Assembly: GCA_902500775.1 (NCBI GenBank)
Contig: CABVRZ010000006.1
Location: forward strand, 85,055-149,054
Reading direction: 5' to 3'
Source: an uncultured Nitrospira sp.
Lineage (GTDB): Bacteria > Nitrospirota > Nitrospiria > Nitrospirales > Nitrospiraceae
DNA length: 64,000 nt
The notes under the pieces are model-generated. The model saw nothing but the letters and a program-made list of their open reading frames with translations, did not search any database and was not told where the DNA came from. The position numbers were made by a program, and so were the translations under genes. Of this stretch, positions 9,244-18,143 are shown in pieces. How positions within the stretch are numbered: the first letter of the stretch is position 1; every line of letters begins with the position of its first letter.

Positions 9244-12200
9244 CTATTTCATCGCAGTCGGAGTAGCTTTCGGTTGCGGTGCTACCTCAGCCCGCTTGAC
9301 TGCCGCTCCCATCGCCCCGAGCGGTTGGATCCGAGTATCACCTGCTGGCAAGACTCGGAGATAGCCCCACTGCCCGGACTGCGTGTAGGGCAGCCGTTGA
9401 TTCGACCACACGAAGTCACCGACCTGACGATACGGACCACCCGCACCGCCACGAAGGAAGACATCGAGGGTTTCAGAACCAGCGTACTCCACAACACTGA
9501 TCATATCAGCACCCGGCATGTACGGCTCGATCGGCCACTCATGGCCCTCGACTCCAAACATCCCGTTTTGCTCACTATTGGCGCCGATCACGTGAATCCT
9601 GACCGCGTCGCCTGCGTGCGCTTCGATCAGCGGCGTCACCGGATCCTCCGGCTTGTCAACGACACAAGGCTGGAAGATCTTCCCCAGCGAGCAGCCCTGA
9701 TCTTCTCGGAACTTGTAGGGCTCTGCGCGGTAGTTCACCGACGTCAAGCCCGCGACATTCTGCACATACGGCATGAATGCCGTCCCGATGATGTTGTCCT
9801 CATCTTGGAAGAAGAGGGCCACGTCACGGTAGTTCCGTTTCCCGACGTTGTCTGGGAGCATCGTGTCCACGATCACGTCCGCCCGCCAGGCATTCTTCTG
9901 TGAGACATCGGCACCGGTCACAGGATCACGGTACTGAGACCCGCGCGGGCCGATGATGATTGCGCCATACAATCCGTTCCGTGGATTGACAACGATATTG
10001 CCACCATCCCACACCAAGGAGGTCGTCTCCTTGTTCGACGGATGTGCGTAATAGGTGTACTGACGTTTTTCACCCGGACCAATGGTCTGGTCGCCGCCAT
10101 TGTTGCCGACGTTCAACCCTTGACTGTCCTTCGGATCAAAGGCCAATCCAGGCGCGAAGAATGACGCCCGACTTGCCTTCATCTTATTCGTCAAGTTCAC
10201 CTTGATACAGTCGCCCAAATTGGCACGCAGTGTCAGCGGATGCGGGGTCGCACCGCTGGACACCGTCGTGGCTTCTCCTTCCAGCGCGAAGATCTTGCCT
10301 TCCGGCATGGTCATTTCAATCTTCCGCTCGAAGTCCACTTCAATCGCATCCGGCGCTTTCGGATTCAACTTCATCGGGCGATCCAACGCCACCACACTGA
10401 AGTTCTTGACCGGTGCATCCGCCGGACAGACTGAGCTCGGCGTGGCAGGAATGCTCAAAGGATTGGTTCCCTTGGGCAGAGGCATCAGGTCGGGCACTTG
10501 TTTATCCAGCACCCTCAGGATCCCCCATCCACCCTCTGCGAAGTGTGAACTTCTACCATTAAAGTGGATGTAGTCACCCGGCATACCCTGGAATCCACCT
10601 GCCTTCGTGACCAAATCGTACCGTTCGGCGATTCCAACGTGAATCGAGTTCTTCCGATTGGCATCCGCCGCATACCGTTCCGTGAGGAAGGTATGGCCGG
10701 AGATCGTCCAAACGTGGGACTCATTCATGAGCTGGTGCAACAGACGGACTACCAGGGTGTCACCTGTGTACGCCCGAATCAATGGCGTGCCAGGATCTCC
10801 ATGGATCGCGCTGCTGAACAGCTTCGAGGAATCCGGATTATTGGATAGGCGTTGTGCAAACGGAGCCGCGCGGAAATTGAAGCCGCTGCCGGTCGTATGC
10901 GTTCCGCCGTTGATGTACTTATTCGGCGCATTCAGGATCTTTTCCGGCATCTGGAACGACACGGTCTTTCCAGCTTCCAGAGCAACCTCTACCGGTTGTC
11001 CTGGTGGATTCCCGGCCTCGATCACGTTCACGGTGTGTGGCACCGTGTCATGGATCGATACCATCAGCTCACGGAAACTCCCACTCACGCCGGCCCCGAT
11101 CGGTTCGTTGCTGTGAATATCTGCAATCGGACCGCTGTAGACCAGCTTGCCGTTCTTCGGATCATGATACGTGGATCCGAACGGTTCCACGATCGTCACG
11201 CCGAACCCGCCATGGGGCCAGGTCGTCGCACCGAAGGCATGGTCATGCCAGAACACCGTGCCCATATCCACATCGACCCACCACCGATAGCGGACAAACT
11301 CTGGTGATACCAGGTCACCCGCTGGGTGATTATTCTTCAATGGCTTATAGAACGTCACCTGATTGCCCTTGATCTCCTTGATCCGGACAACCTCCTGACA
11401 GCTCTTGTCGCGTGGCAACGAGGCCGTCGTATCGTTCCCCTTCTCTAAACAATCCATGCCGACCATGACTTCGGTATTGACATGGAAGGGCGTGGCGCCT
11501 GGAGCCATCTTGATGGTGAATGATTTTGCTCCAGCTTTCGCGGCTCCCTCTAGCTTCGCCACCATCGGTGCCGGCAACCCATGCTTGGTCTTCTTCCCCC
11601 ACATGGTGAACGGCCGGACCGACATCTCATATTCAAACCCTGAGATCACACCATCCGAGTTCCCCGTGTCGAACTGGAAGAAGTGGGGATGGATGTTGAT
11701 CTTGGACGACTGGAAATTCGTGTAGTCGTCGTCGTCCCACTCGCTCGTCAGCAGCACGTCCACACAGTCATACACGTTGGCACGAATGACTGCGGGAAGC
11801 TTCAAATCGTCATTCGCTCTGGTCAAACGCTCTTCTTCATGCAGCACATAGATCAAGCCGTCCTTGTCGACCATGGCCGGCTCTTTCCCCTGCTTCTTGG
11901 CCAGAGTAATCGGCATCCGCACGAAGTGGATGTTGTAGTGTTTGCGATTCGCATTTTCTGGGCAGAGACTCCATCGGCCCTGCTCGCCCGGCTTGGCTGG
12001 CTCGGAGGTCCGCTCACCATTTTCATCCTGGTGAATCGGCTCCAACCAGGGCGCTCCGCTGTGGTTTGCAGAGAAGGGCACACGCTTGCCGAAGTGCGGC
12101 TTGAACAATGGCCACGCCATCTTGGCCGTGGTTGGATCAAACAGAATGGCAGGCCTGGTGCTGTCATCCCACTTGGCCGCCCATGTATATTTGGGATTCT

Positions 12201-14187
12201 GCGCGGTACTTTCACGTTCACCGCGCGCGATATTTCCGTCCCACTTCCAATCCCACACCGTTGAATCATAGGAAAGGATCTGTCCCTTTTCATCTTCGGT
12301 ATGGCCCGGTTTTCCTTGTGCCGGGACAAACATCTCAACCCAATCCTTGACGTTCACGACGACCGGGTTAGACTTCCAGTTGGTCTTCTGGCCCTTATCG
12401 ACGATCTTGAACGTCTTTCCAAACCAATCAACCGTGGTACCAATCAACTTGTCCGATGAGACACCAAGCTTCATCCGGCCCTGACGATCCGGCAACTCCC
12501 GGAGGTCCGGCATACTATCTGTGTGAGCAGCCCCGACTTGGAGCGTATTGTAGAACCGCCCGTACCCCCACATACCAGCTACATAATGGTGGGCCACGTG
12601 GCAGTGATAGAGGAACTCACCTGCCAAATGTTGACAGCCACCACCGCCACATTCCGGCTCAAGGTCCAACGCTTCTGATGGACCGATCACTTCCACATCC
12701 ACACGATCCGACTTCGTTCTTACGATCGGATACTTCACAGGCCCATCCGCACCCATGGCCCAAAGATTGTTGGGCTCGGTGCCTGGGCTCCGCTGCCACC
12801 GAATCGTCCCGCTGTGAGGATGGTGTGAATGGAACACTTCGGATCCACCATGAACCACCCGCCACTTGACCGGATCGCCTAAGTATCCACGGGCGATCGT
12901 GGTCGGTGTATCACCAAACGTATAGGAGCTGTACGCCATCGATTCATCTTCAAACCCGAAGTACTCGTGCTGGAGATGCATCTGATCGATTCCGAACGGT
13001 TCACTGCGATAGTTGATCGCACGACCACCTGGACGATAGGCATCCGTAAGCGGATCGCGCTGAGGCAAGAAATCGCCCTTCTTGTTCAGCGGACGAAACG
13101 CTTCGTCCCCGATCTCATGATAGAAAAGCACAAACTCACGGAAATCCGGTCCTGACCCGTTGTCAATATTGACCTGCCAGCCACTCCTCACCTCAGGTGC
13201 AGGCCCTCCACTCCCCAACGCATCGACGTACTTTGAACCCTTCGGCTCGACAACGAACGCCCCGAAGAGGCCCAACACCGTCAGCTCTCGGTCATGGCTG
13301 AAGGAATGGAACTGACGCACTCCTTCCTGCATCTGGGGATGAAGATACCATTCAAATTCTTGCGCCTTGCCTGGCGCCACAATCGATTCAGGATTCGTGG
13401 TGGTCGCCGGCTTGCCGGACGAGCTCACGATCATGCTGGAGGCCTGAATGAACAGACTCCCATCTTCACCTTCCATCTGATTGCGCAAGGTCATCTTCAC
13501 GCAATCTCCAGGGTTTGCGCGCATGACCAGCGGCTGAATCACATCACCCTGCAATCCGGTGGTGACGGCACCTGGATCATATCCATCCTTCTCTCGGGCT
13601 TCTTTATTCCTCGTTTCCTCTGCACGAGCCTTGGAGAGATCTTCCGTCAATACGTACATGTAGCCTGGATAAAAATCGAGCCAACGGTTCAAGGTGATTT
13701 CGATGTTGATCATCGCCACATCGAACTGTTTCACCGGCACGCCGGCAGGGCACTTCCCTCCCGAACTGAGGACCGGTTCGCCCTTTCCTGCATCCGTCAT
13801 CAACAGAAAACTGCTCCCATCCTGCCCCATATATTGGTGCATCATCGACATGTTGTTGAATGCACCGGACGTCTGTTGCACCTGCGCATCACCTTGAGCC
13901 TGCTGTCCAAGTTTCTCCATCAGGCGATGATGCTGCATCTCCATCTTTTGCGCATTGTCGGCGCGGCCTTCGATGGCATGCTCAACCACCGTTTGCCCCT
14001 TCAACTGTTGAGTCCAGCCTGGCATCGCCACCGGGGTCGCATGTCCACCATGCTGACGATCCGCCGATTCCGCCGCAAACAACCCAGGCGCAGCTAGCAC
14101 GCTACCCGTCAGCAACACGGATTGCAGCAGCCGCGCAATACTCGTTCGCCTCAACTGTTTTAGGCGCCTAGAACAAAAATACCGCAT
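9244..14187 (-). CDS. Giant multicopper oxidase (1647 aa), first copy
   Basis: First gene of the copper-redox operon, with GAGGAGG as ribosome binding site. An Arg-rich N-terminus precedes a hydrophobic signal peptide ending near LFAA. Copper motifs: HxxHxH at 453-458 (FHSHHPHSG), HCHxxxHxxxxM with His528, Cys529 and His530, HPH at 833-835 and WHDH at 980-983. The set is complete, but the third motif is HPH where the paralogue has HWH, and FIQ replaces the extra HIH near residue 240. It shares long near-identical stretches with the 1610-aa oxidase, for example RPLNKKGDFLPQRDPLTD, so the pair arose by duplication. It contains an insertion around residues 895-935 relative to the paralogue, with two cysteines (MDCLEKG and KSCQEV). 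Predicted periplasmic; substrate unknown, with MnxG-like Mn(II) oxidation one option. Confidence 0.88.
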   Translation of the reverse strand: MRYFCSRRLKQLRRTSIARLLQSVLLTGSVLAAPGLFAAESADRQHGGHATPVAMPGWTQQLKGQTVVEHAIEGRADNAQKMEMQHHRLMEKLGQQAQGDAQVQQTSGAFNNMSMMHQYMGQDGSSFLLMTDAGKGEPVLSSGGKCPAGVPVKQFDVAMINIEITLNRWLDFYPGYMYVLTEDLSKARAEETRNKEAREKDGYDPGAVTTGLQGDVIQPLVMRANPGDCVKMTLRNQMEGEDGSLFIQASSMIVSSSGKPATTTNPESIVAPGKAQEFEWYLHPQMQEGVRQFHSFSHDRELTVLGLFGAFVVEPKGSKYVDALGSGGPAPEVRSGWQVNIDNGSGPDFREFVLFYHEIGDEAFRPLNKKGDFLPQRDPLTDAYRPGGRAINYRSEPFGIDQMHLQHEYFGFEDESMAYSSYTFGDTPTTIARGYLGDPVKWRVVHGGSEVFHSHHPHSGTIRWQRSPGTEPNNLWAMGADGPVKYPIVRTKSDRVDVEVIGPSEALDLEPECGGGGCQHLAGEFLYHCHVAHHYVAGMWGYGRFYNTLQVGAAHTDSMPDLRELPDRQGRMKLGVSSDKLIGTTVDWFGKTFKIVDKGQKTNWKSNPVVVNVKDWVEMFVPAQGKPGHTEDEKGQILSYDSTVWDWKWDGNIARGERESTAQNPKYTWAAKWDDSTRPAILFDPTTAKMAWPLFKPHFGKRVPFSANHSGAPWLEPIHQDENGERTSEPAKPGEQGRWSLCPENANRKHYNIHFVRMPITLAKKQGKEPAMVDKDGLIYVLHEEERLTRANDDLKLPAVIRANVYDCVDVLLTSEWDDDDYTNFQSSKINIHPHFFQFDTGNSDGVISGFEYEMSVRPFTMWGKKTKHGLPAPMVAKLEGAAKAGAKSFTIKMAPGATPFHVNTEVMVGMDCLEKGNDTTASLPRDKSCQEVVRIKEIKGNQVTFYKPLKNNHPAGDLVSPEFVRYRWWVDVDMGTVFWHDHAFGATTWPHGGFGVTIVEPFGSTYHDPKNGKLVYSGPIADIHSNEPIGAGVSGSFRELMVSIHDTVPHTVNVIEAGNPPGQPVEVALEAGKTVSFQMPEKILNAPNKYINGGTHTTGSGFNFRAAPFAQRLSNNPDSSKLFSSAIHGDPGTPLIRAYTGDTLVVRLLHQLMNESHVWTISGHTFLTERYAADANRKNSIHVGIAERYDLVTKAGGFQGMPGDYIHFNGRSSHFAEGGWGILRVLDKQVPDLMPLPKGTNPLSIPATPSSVCPADAPVKNFSVVALDRPMKLNPKAPDAIEVDFERKIEMTMPEGKIFALEGEATTVSSGATPHPLTLRANLGDCIKVNLTNKMKASRASFFAPGLAFDPKDSQGLNVGNNGGDQTIGPGEKRQYTYYAHPSNKETTSLVWDGGNIVVNPRNGLYGAIIIGPRGSQYRDPVTGADVSQKNAWRADVIVDTMLPDNVGKRNYRDVALFFQDEDNIIGTAFMPYVQNVAGLTSVNYRAEPYKFREDQGCSLGKIFQPCVVDKPEDPVTPLIEAHAGDAVRIHVIGANSEQNGMFGVEGHEWPIEPYMPGADMISVVEYAGSETLDVFLRGGAGGPYRQVGDFVWSNQRLPYTQSGQWGYLRVLPAGDTRIQPLGAMGAAVKRAEVAPQPKATPTAMK

Positions 14188-14340
14188 AGCTTGGCCTCCT
14201 CTCGCTTAGATTCATCCCTTATCGAGCAGATGATTTTATTGAACAAAACCCCTCGCTTCGAACATCCCAACATCGCTTTACATTATTCCATTAATTATTA
14301 ACACCTTGCTACTAGAACGCAGGCATATTTCTGAGGCATT

Positions 14341-14370
14341 TATGTAGACGTTTAACAGAACAAGTGTCAA
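14341..14370 (-). promoter_or_regulatory. Possible sigma70 promoter of the copper operon
   Basis: On the minus strand a perfect TTGACA (14370-14365) is followed after 18 bp by TACATA (14346-14341), a weak -10. This leaves a leader of about 150 nt before the first oxidase. The weak -10 and long leader would suit an activator-dependent promoter. Confidence 0.4.
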
Positions 14371-14438
14371 GTCTTTTGTGTGGCTGGGTGCTTTTGTAAC
14401 ACCCAGTTCCACGCATCCCTCTAGAAAATATTGAAACA

Positions 14439-14560
14439 CCGGCCTCCAGCGTGACCCCGGCCTCTAGCCAACTTGAGAGATAGAGCTGGTGAAGGATTCC
14501 TTCTTGCGAAGGAATGGGTCATTCGGAGGCCGGTCCAAAATCACCCAAACCTTCACCAGC
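14439..14560. promoter_or_regulatory. Nested inverted repeats upstream of the copper operon
   Basis: Three perfect inverted repeats interlock here. They are ccggcctcc (14439-14447) with ggaggccgg (14525-14533), gctggtgaag (14485-14494) with cttcaccagc (14551-14560), and the tight hairpin attccttc-ttgc-gaaggaat (14496-14515). Together they could form a structured RNA or alternative folds. No coding region overlaps. The function is unknown; a regulatory RNA, a repeat element or protein-binding DNA are all possible. Confidence 0.45.
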
Positions 14561-14615
14561 GACAATATTTGTCAGCAATCACTGTGCCGAAGAACAGCAC
14601 GAACGACCTTCATCG

Positions 14616-14773
14616 TGGAATATCGCGTTAGAACAGAACGTTAGAGCTCTTCGACCATGGAATATCCACAACTCACTTTTGATGAAATATTCCACACAAT
14701 AGTCACTCCGATGGACACATGGGGAGAACGTACAGTTTTTCCACAAGTTACACTGTCTATATACTTAGACAGT
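14616..14773. promoter_or_regulatory. Operator-like repeats between the copper operon and the MEMO gene
   Basis: TGGAATAT occurs at 14616 and 14658 on the plus strand and again, inverted, at 14687-14694. A perfect 8-bp inverted repeat (actgtcta at 14752-14759, tagacagt at 14766-14773, 6-bp spacer) resembles a dimeric repressor or activator site. The segment from 14188 to 15005 otherwise holds no supported gene. Confidence 0.35.
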
Positions 14774-15005
14774 ACTGCCTGGCGAATTGTGGCGAATTGG
14801 GACAATTCAAGCATCACGTGGTAGTTACAGCATGTGACTCCGCCGTGCTCGTTTGGGGATTTTGCTGTAACCGGAGGACAAGAACCGTGGATTGAGCGTC
14901 AGACGAGAAACCTATAGGCAGGAATGATGACTGTTCACAAAATAGACGCACTGGACGAATTCTTGCGGAGCAGACCAATGCATGAGAAGCACCGAGGCCT
15001 GTCCG

Positions 15006-16241
15006 TTAGAAAAACGCCATGCTGGCGTAGGTGGCCGTAGAGTTGTATTGATCGGTGATGCCGCGATCATAACGGAGGACCTGGCCCTTCTCAGCTTGGA
15101 TCAATCGCAAGAGGCAATAGATCGGCGAGAACCCGGAGATGCGGCGCTGATCGTTTTCTCTCTGGATATAGGCAGCGAATTCCTCCGGCTTCAGATCTTC
15201 TGCGTGCTTCAGCATCTCCAAGTCCCGCTGCATAGAACGATGGAACGAAAAATCGGTGGGTGGCGCAGGATCGCCATAGCGCAGACCAAGATGGGCCAAT
15301 TCTCCGGCCGCAATCACACAAACCGATTTCCCAGATTCGGTAACGGTATCCCGAAGGGCCGTAATAAATTGCTCAACTGAGTGTCGAACAGTTGCATCCT
15401 CCAGGCTGGATGCCGAAAACGAGGAGAGAATCGGAACCATCGTGAAGGGCTTGGTGACACTCGTCTGAAGAAACGGCAGCTGGAATTCAATCGCATGTTC
15501 AGCCTGGTGTGCGATCTCTTCAACAGCACACTCCGGCACTAACGCCTTGAGCCGTTGTACAATCGGTTGATCCGTCGGGACAAGACCGAGCGGTGTTTCA
15601 AAATCCTTATCGGTCACGGCAACTACGTGTTCGAGACCGGCATGGGCGGTCCCGATGATGACATAGACGTCCGGCTGCTGACTTTCTTGGAGTTCCTTGT
15701 AGCCCCATGCACAGACCGGCCCCGCTTGCTTGAGATCGTAAGTGGGAGACACGAGCCCTTTGATCAACTTCCCTTTATTCTCAGATGGCTTAAAATCCGG
15801 CCCCTCGCTTGAAGCGAAGAATCCGTCGAGCTGCTTTCGCAGCTTGGCGCCATCCGCTTCATAACTTCGTCCGGCAAACACCGCGGGGCGGAACGGCCGT
15901 TGTCGATACTCGGCCAGAGCCTGTTGCCGTGCGGTCTCAGTCCGTGGACCTTCCAGAAACAGTTTTTCATCGAGATCCGCCACCAGCTGCTCAACTTTGC
16001 TCGGGAGCAGAAACTCACCGAACCGTTTCAGATACAATCCACCGATATCCTGGACGGAATGTGCTCCATCAAAATGCTGCACGATAAAAAAGAAGTTGAG
16101 CGGCAGCACCAGCTTTTCTTTACTCAGCCCACTTGGGTCCCACAACACGACCAACTGATCCTCCCCTTGCTTGATGGGTGAGAACTGAAGATTTCTGAGG
16201 ATCGGATATTGAACGGAGTCTTTAGTTGAACTGGTTGTCAT
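15006..16241 (-). CDS. MEMO-family protein (AmmeMemoRadiSam system protein B-like)
   Basis: A 411-aa protein whose residues from about 115 onward match the MEMO fold, a dioxygenase-like homologue: RPAVFAGRSYEADGAKL, GLVSPTYDLKQAGPVCAWGY, VIIGTAHAG, HQAEHAIEFQLPFLQ and VCVIAAGELAHLG. The first 110 residues are an extra domain that looks like a winged-helix or PqqD-like module (LPLNFFFIVQHFDGAHSVQDI), an inference. The usual partners, AMMECR1 and a radical-SAM protein, are not adjacent. No signal peptide, so cytoplasmic. The gene stands alone, with 160 nt to the next gene on one side and a long regulatory region on the other. Biochemical function unknown. Confidence 0.85.
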   Translation of the reverse strand: MTTSSTKDSVQYPILRNLQFSPIKQGEDQLVVLWDPSGLSKEKLVLPLNFFFIVQHFDGAHSVQDIGGLYLKRFGEFLLPSKVEQLVADLDEKLFLEGPRTETARQQALAEYRQRPFRPAVFAGRSYEADGAKLRKQLDGFFASSEGPDFKPSENKGKLIKGLVSPTYDLKQAGPVCAWGYKELQESQQPDVYVIIGTAHAGLEHVVAVTDKDFETPLGLVPTDQPIVQRLKALVPECAVEEIAHQAEHAIEFQLPFLQTSVTKPFTMVPILSSFSASSLEDATVRHSVEQFITALRDTVTESGKSVCVIAAGELAHLGLRYGDPAPPTDFSFHRSMQRDLEMLKHAEDLKPEEFAAYIQRENDQRRISGFSPIYCLLRLIQAEKGQVLRYDRGITDQYNSTATYASMAFF

Positions 16242-16402
16242 GATGATGAGGTGAATCTCGTCTATGTGGTCTGTTTGGACTGTTCAGAAAACAAATAAGT
16301 TCAATCTCGTTGGCACAGTGTATCTGGACTATGGTCCATTTCGTCAAGAGGCTGAGATTGAGGGACCCGATTCACCAGAAAGACGAGATAGACCAGACAG
16401 AC

Positions 16403-17152
16403 CTATTGTTTTTCCTGCGCGCCGGTGCTAGATCGCCGACTGAGAATAACCAGCGCAGCCACGACGGCAATCACCAGCCAGATCGTAGGCCTCCCATAGG
16501 AAGCGTCTGAAAATTCGATGAGATCGCTGAGGCGACCGATCAAAAGCGACATGCGAGCCATCACCGTATACCCAAACCCGGCGCCGAAGGAGATCATGAG
16601 AAACATAATGCCGATTCGCGCCACCGCTTTTCCCGTTCCGCTATGCTCGATTGAAAAGAAGAAGTAGAAGAGAACCGAGCTGACCCCGAGCAAGATAATG
16701 ATGGCATTGAGGTTGCTGGCTGGATTGAGCAGATTCATCGAAAAAGTAAGCCCATCCGGTCCCGCAATCGACAAGAGCGGACGCACGGTATCCTCGATTT
16801 GTTTCAAGATGAACGATGAGATTGTTCTTGGAATCGCCAAGCCTGCCCCCATCCCCACGATAAACGCAAAGGCATAACGAGACATCCAGGCCGCCTTTGG
16901 CACATAACGAGTCAACATGAGCATCCCGATCGCCACGGGAATGAGGAGCGCGAACTCTCCGTTCTCAGCAATCGGTTTGATGATCAGGTGCAGAATCACG
17001 GTGTCGTAGGTCTTCACGATCGTATAGCCGATCGAGACCCCGACGTAGAGATGTTCGGCGAATTTAAAGAGCGGGGTGTCCTTGTAGAGAAAGGAAAAGA
17101 TGAGGAGGGTTAGCCCTGTTGCAACCCAGGCTCCAAATATTGTGGCATCCAT
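16403..17152 (-). CDS. Polytopic membrane protein of the GlmL-like operon
   Basis: A 249-aa hydrophobic protein with about seven predicted membrane spans and no family I can name. Between spans are short loops, including an extracytoplasmic-looking segment near residues 115-150. It is the last gene of the operon that begins at 23733 and starts 16 nt after the neighbouring gene's stop. The first span (GAWVATGLTLLIFSFLY) has no cleavable signal. A membrane component of an uncharacterised complex is inferred from context. Confidence 0.75.
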   Translation of the reverse strand: MDATIFGAWVATGLTLLIFSFLYKDTPLFKFAEHLYVGVSIGYTIVKTYDTVILHLIIKPIAENGEFALLIPVAIGMLMLTRYVPKAAWMSRYAFAFIVGMGAGLAIPRTISSFILKQIEDTVRPLLSIAGPDGLTFSMNLLNPASNLNAIIILLGVSSVLFYFFFSIEHSGTGKAVARIGIMFLMISFGAGFGYTVMARMSLLIGRLSDLIEFSDASYGRPTIWLVIAVVAALVILSRRSSTGAQEKQ

Positions 17153-17168
17153 CCTTATCCCCTCTCTG

Positions 17169-18011
17169 CTACCCGAGGTGCCCCTGGGCCCGTAACGCCC
17201 GCCGCTTCGAAAAATAGATCAGGTTGCACATGATGACCAGGATAATGATCGCCACATGCGTCGCGGACTGTGCATCCATGCCGGCCACCGCCTTGCCTTT
17301 TTGACCGATCAAGCTTTCGTATTCCGCCGCCCCACGAAGCCCGCCGATCAGGCCGTTGATCTGCCCGCTCCGGAGCAATGGATAGAGTCCGGGCGCCATG
17401 ACGCCTGTACAGCCGCCACCCATTTCAAACTTATATTTATCCTTTCCGAAGACGTACCACTCTTCCACCCCCGGTCGTCCTGCTCCAAGACTGACCATGT
17501 ACGTGACATCTTTCAAATTGCGCACGCCCTCCAACACAGGCAACTCCTTCGTCGGTTTGCCGCCATAGTCGCTGGGAAAAGCCGAGTAGAGATCCTGCCC
17601 CATATTGATGATCACGGCCTGTCCACCTGGACTCCACCCGAGAAAGGCGTAGTCCTTTCCGTATTCTTTTCCCATCTCCTTGGCGACCTGCGTTACGATC
17701 TGATCCGCCATTCCGGTGCCGGATACCCACAAGGTCATCGTTATCACGCGAAGATTTTTCCTGAACGCGTGTCGGAGCAGCGAAATCGCTTGCGGATACA
17801 GCTCTGGCTTCGAGGCCGGATCAAAATCGATCGAGAGGAGGAACACCGACCCTTCCGGTAACGACTCAATGTGGTCATACACACCCCGCACTTCCGACGA
17901 AATCTTGATCGGCAACCCGACCGGATAGAGCAACGGCAAGAGGGTACAGAGCCCGATCATCAAGAAGATGATCCGCCGATCGATCTTGAGCATGCGGTCC
18001 GAGAGGGTCAT
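17169..18011 (-). CDS. Membrane-anchored alpha/beta domain protein of unknown function
   Basis: A 280-aa protein with one N-terminal span (IIFLMIGLCTLLPLLYPV) and one C-terminal span (ATHVAIIILVIMCNLIYF), so the middle domain faces the periplasm if the N-terminus is inside. That domain begins with PEGSVFLLSIDFDPASKPEL and reads as an alternating alpha/beta fold. Gly-rich stretches (SLGAGRPGVEEWY, FEMGGGCTGVMAPGLYPLL, INGLIGGLRGAAEYE) look like binding loops. No catalytic motif recognised. It is co-transcribed with its neighbours in the GlmL-like cluster. Confidence 0.72.
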   Translation of the reverse strand: MTLSDRMLKIDRRIIFLMIGLCTLLPLLYPVGLPIKISSEVRGVYDHIESLPEGSVFLLSIDFDPASKPELYPQAISLLRHAFRKNLRVITMTLWVSGTGMADQIVTQVAKEMGKEYGKDYAFLGWSPGGQAVIINMGQDLYSAFPSDYGGKPTKELPVLEGVRNLKDVTYMVSLGAGRPGVEEWYVFGKDKYKFEMGGGCTGVMAPGLYPLLRSGQINGLIGGLRGAAEYESLIGQKGKAVAGMDAQSATHVAIIILVIMCNLIYFSKRRALRAQGHLG

Positions 18012-18143
18012 GTTATGACCCTGGAAAAAGTAAGAGGTGAAACGTGGACGGTGAAGGCAAATCCATAATTCGTAGGACCTAACATGAGGGAACTTACTCT
18101 CAACATCTCTTTCATCTTTTCACTTTTAACTTTTCACCTTTGA

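Noticed and set aside
14514..14702. 62-codon plus-strand ORF upstream of the copper operon
   Set aside because: It covers the inverted repeats and TGGAATAT motifs, lacks a ribosome binding site, and looks like no protein.
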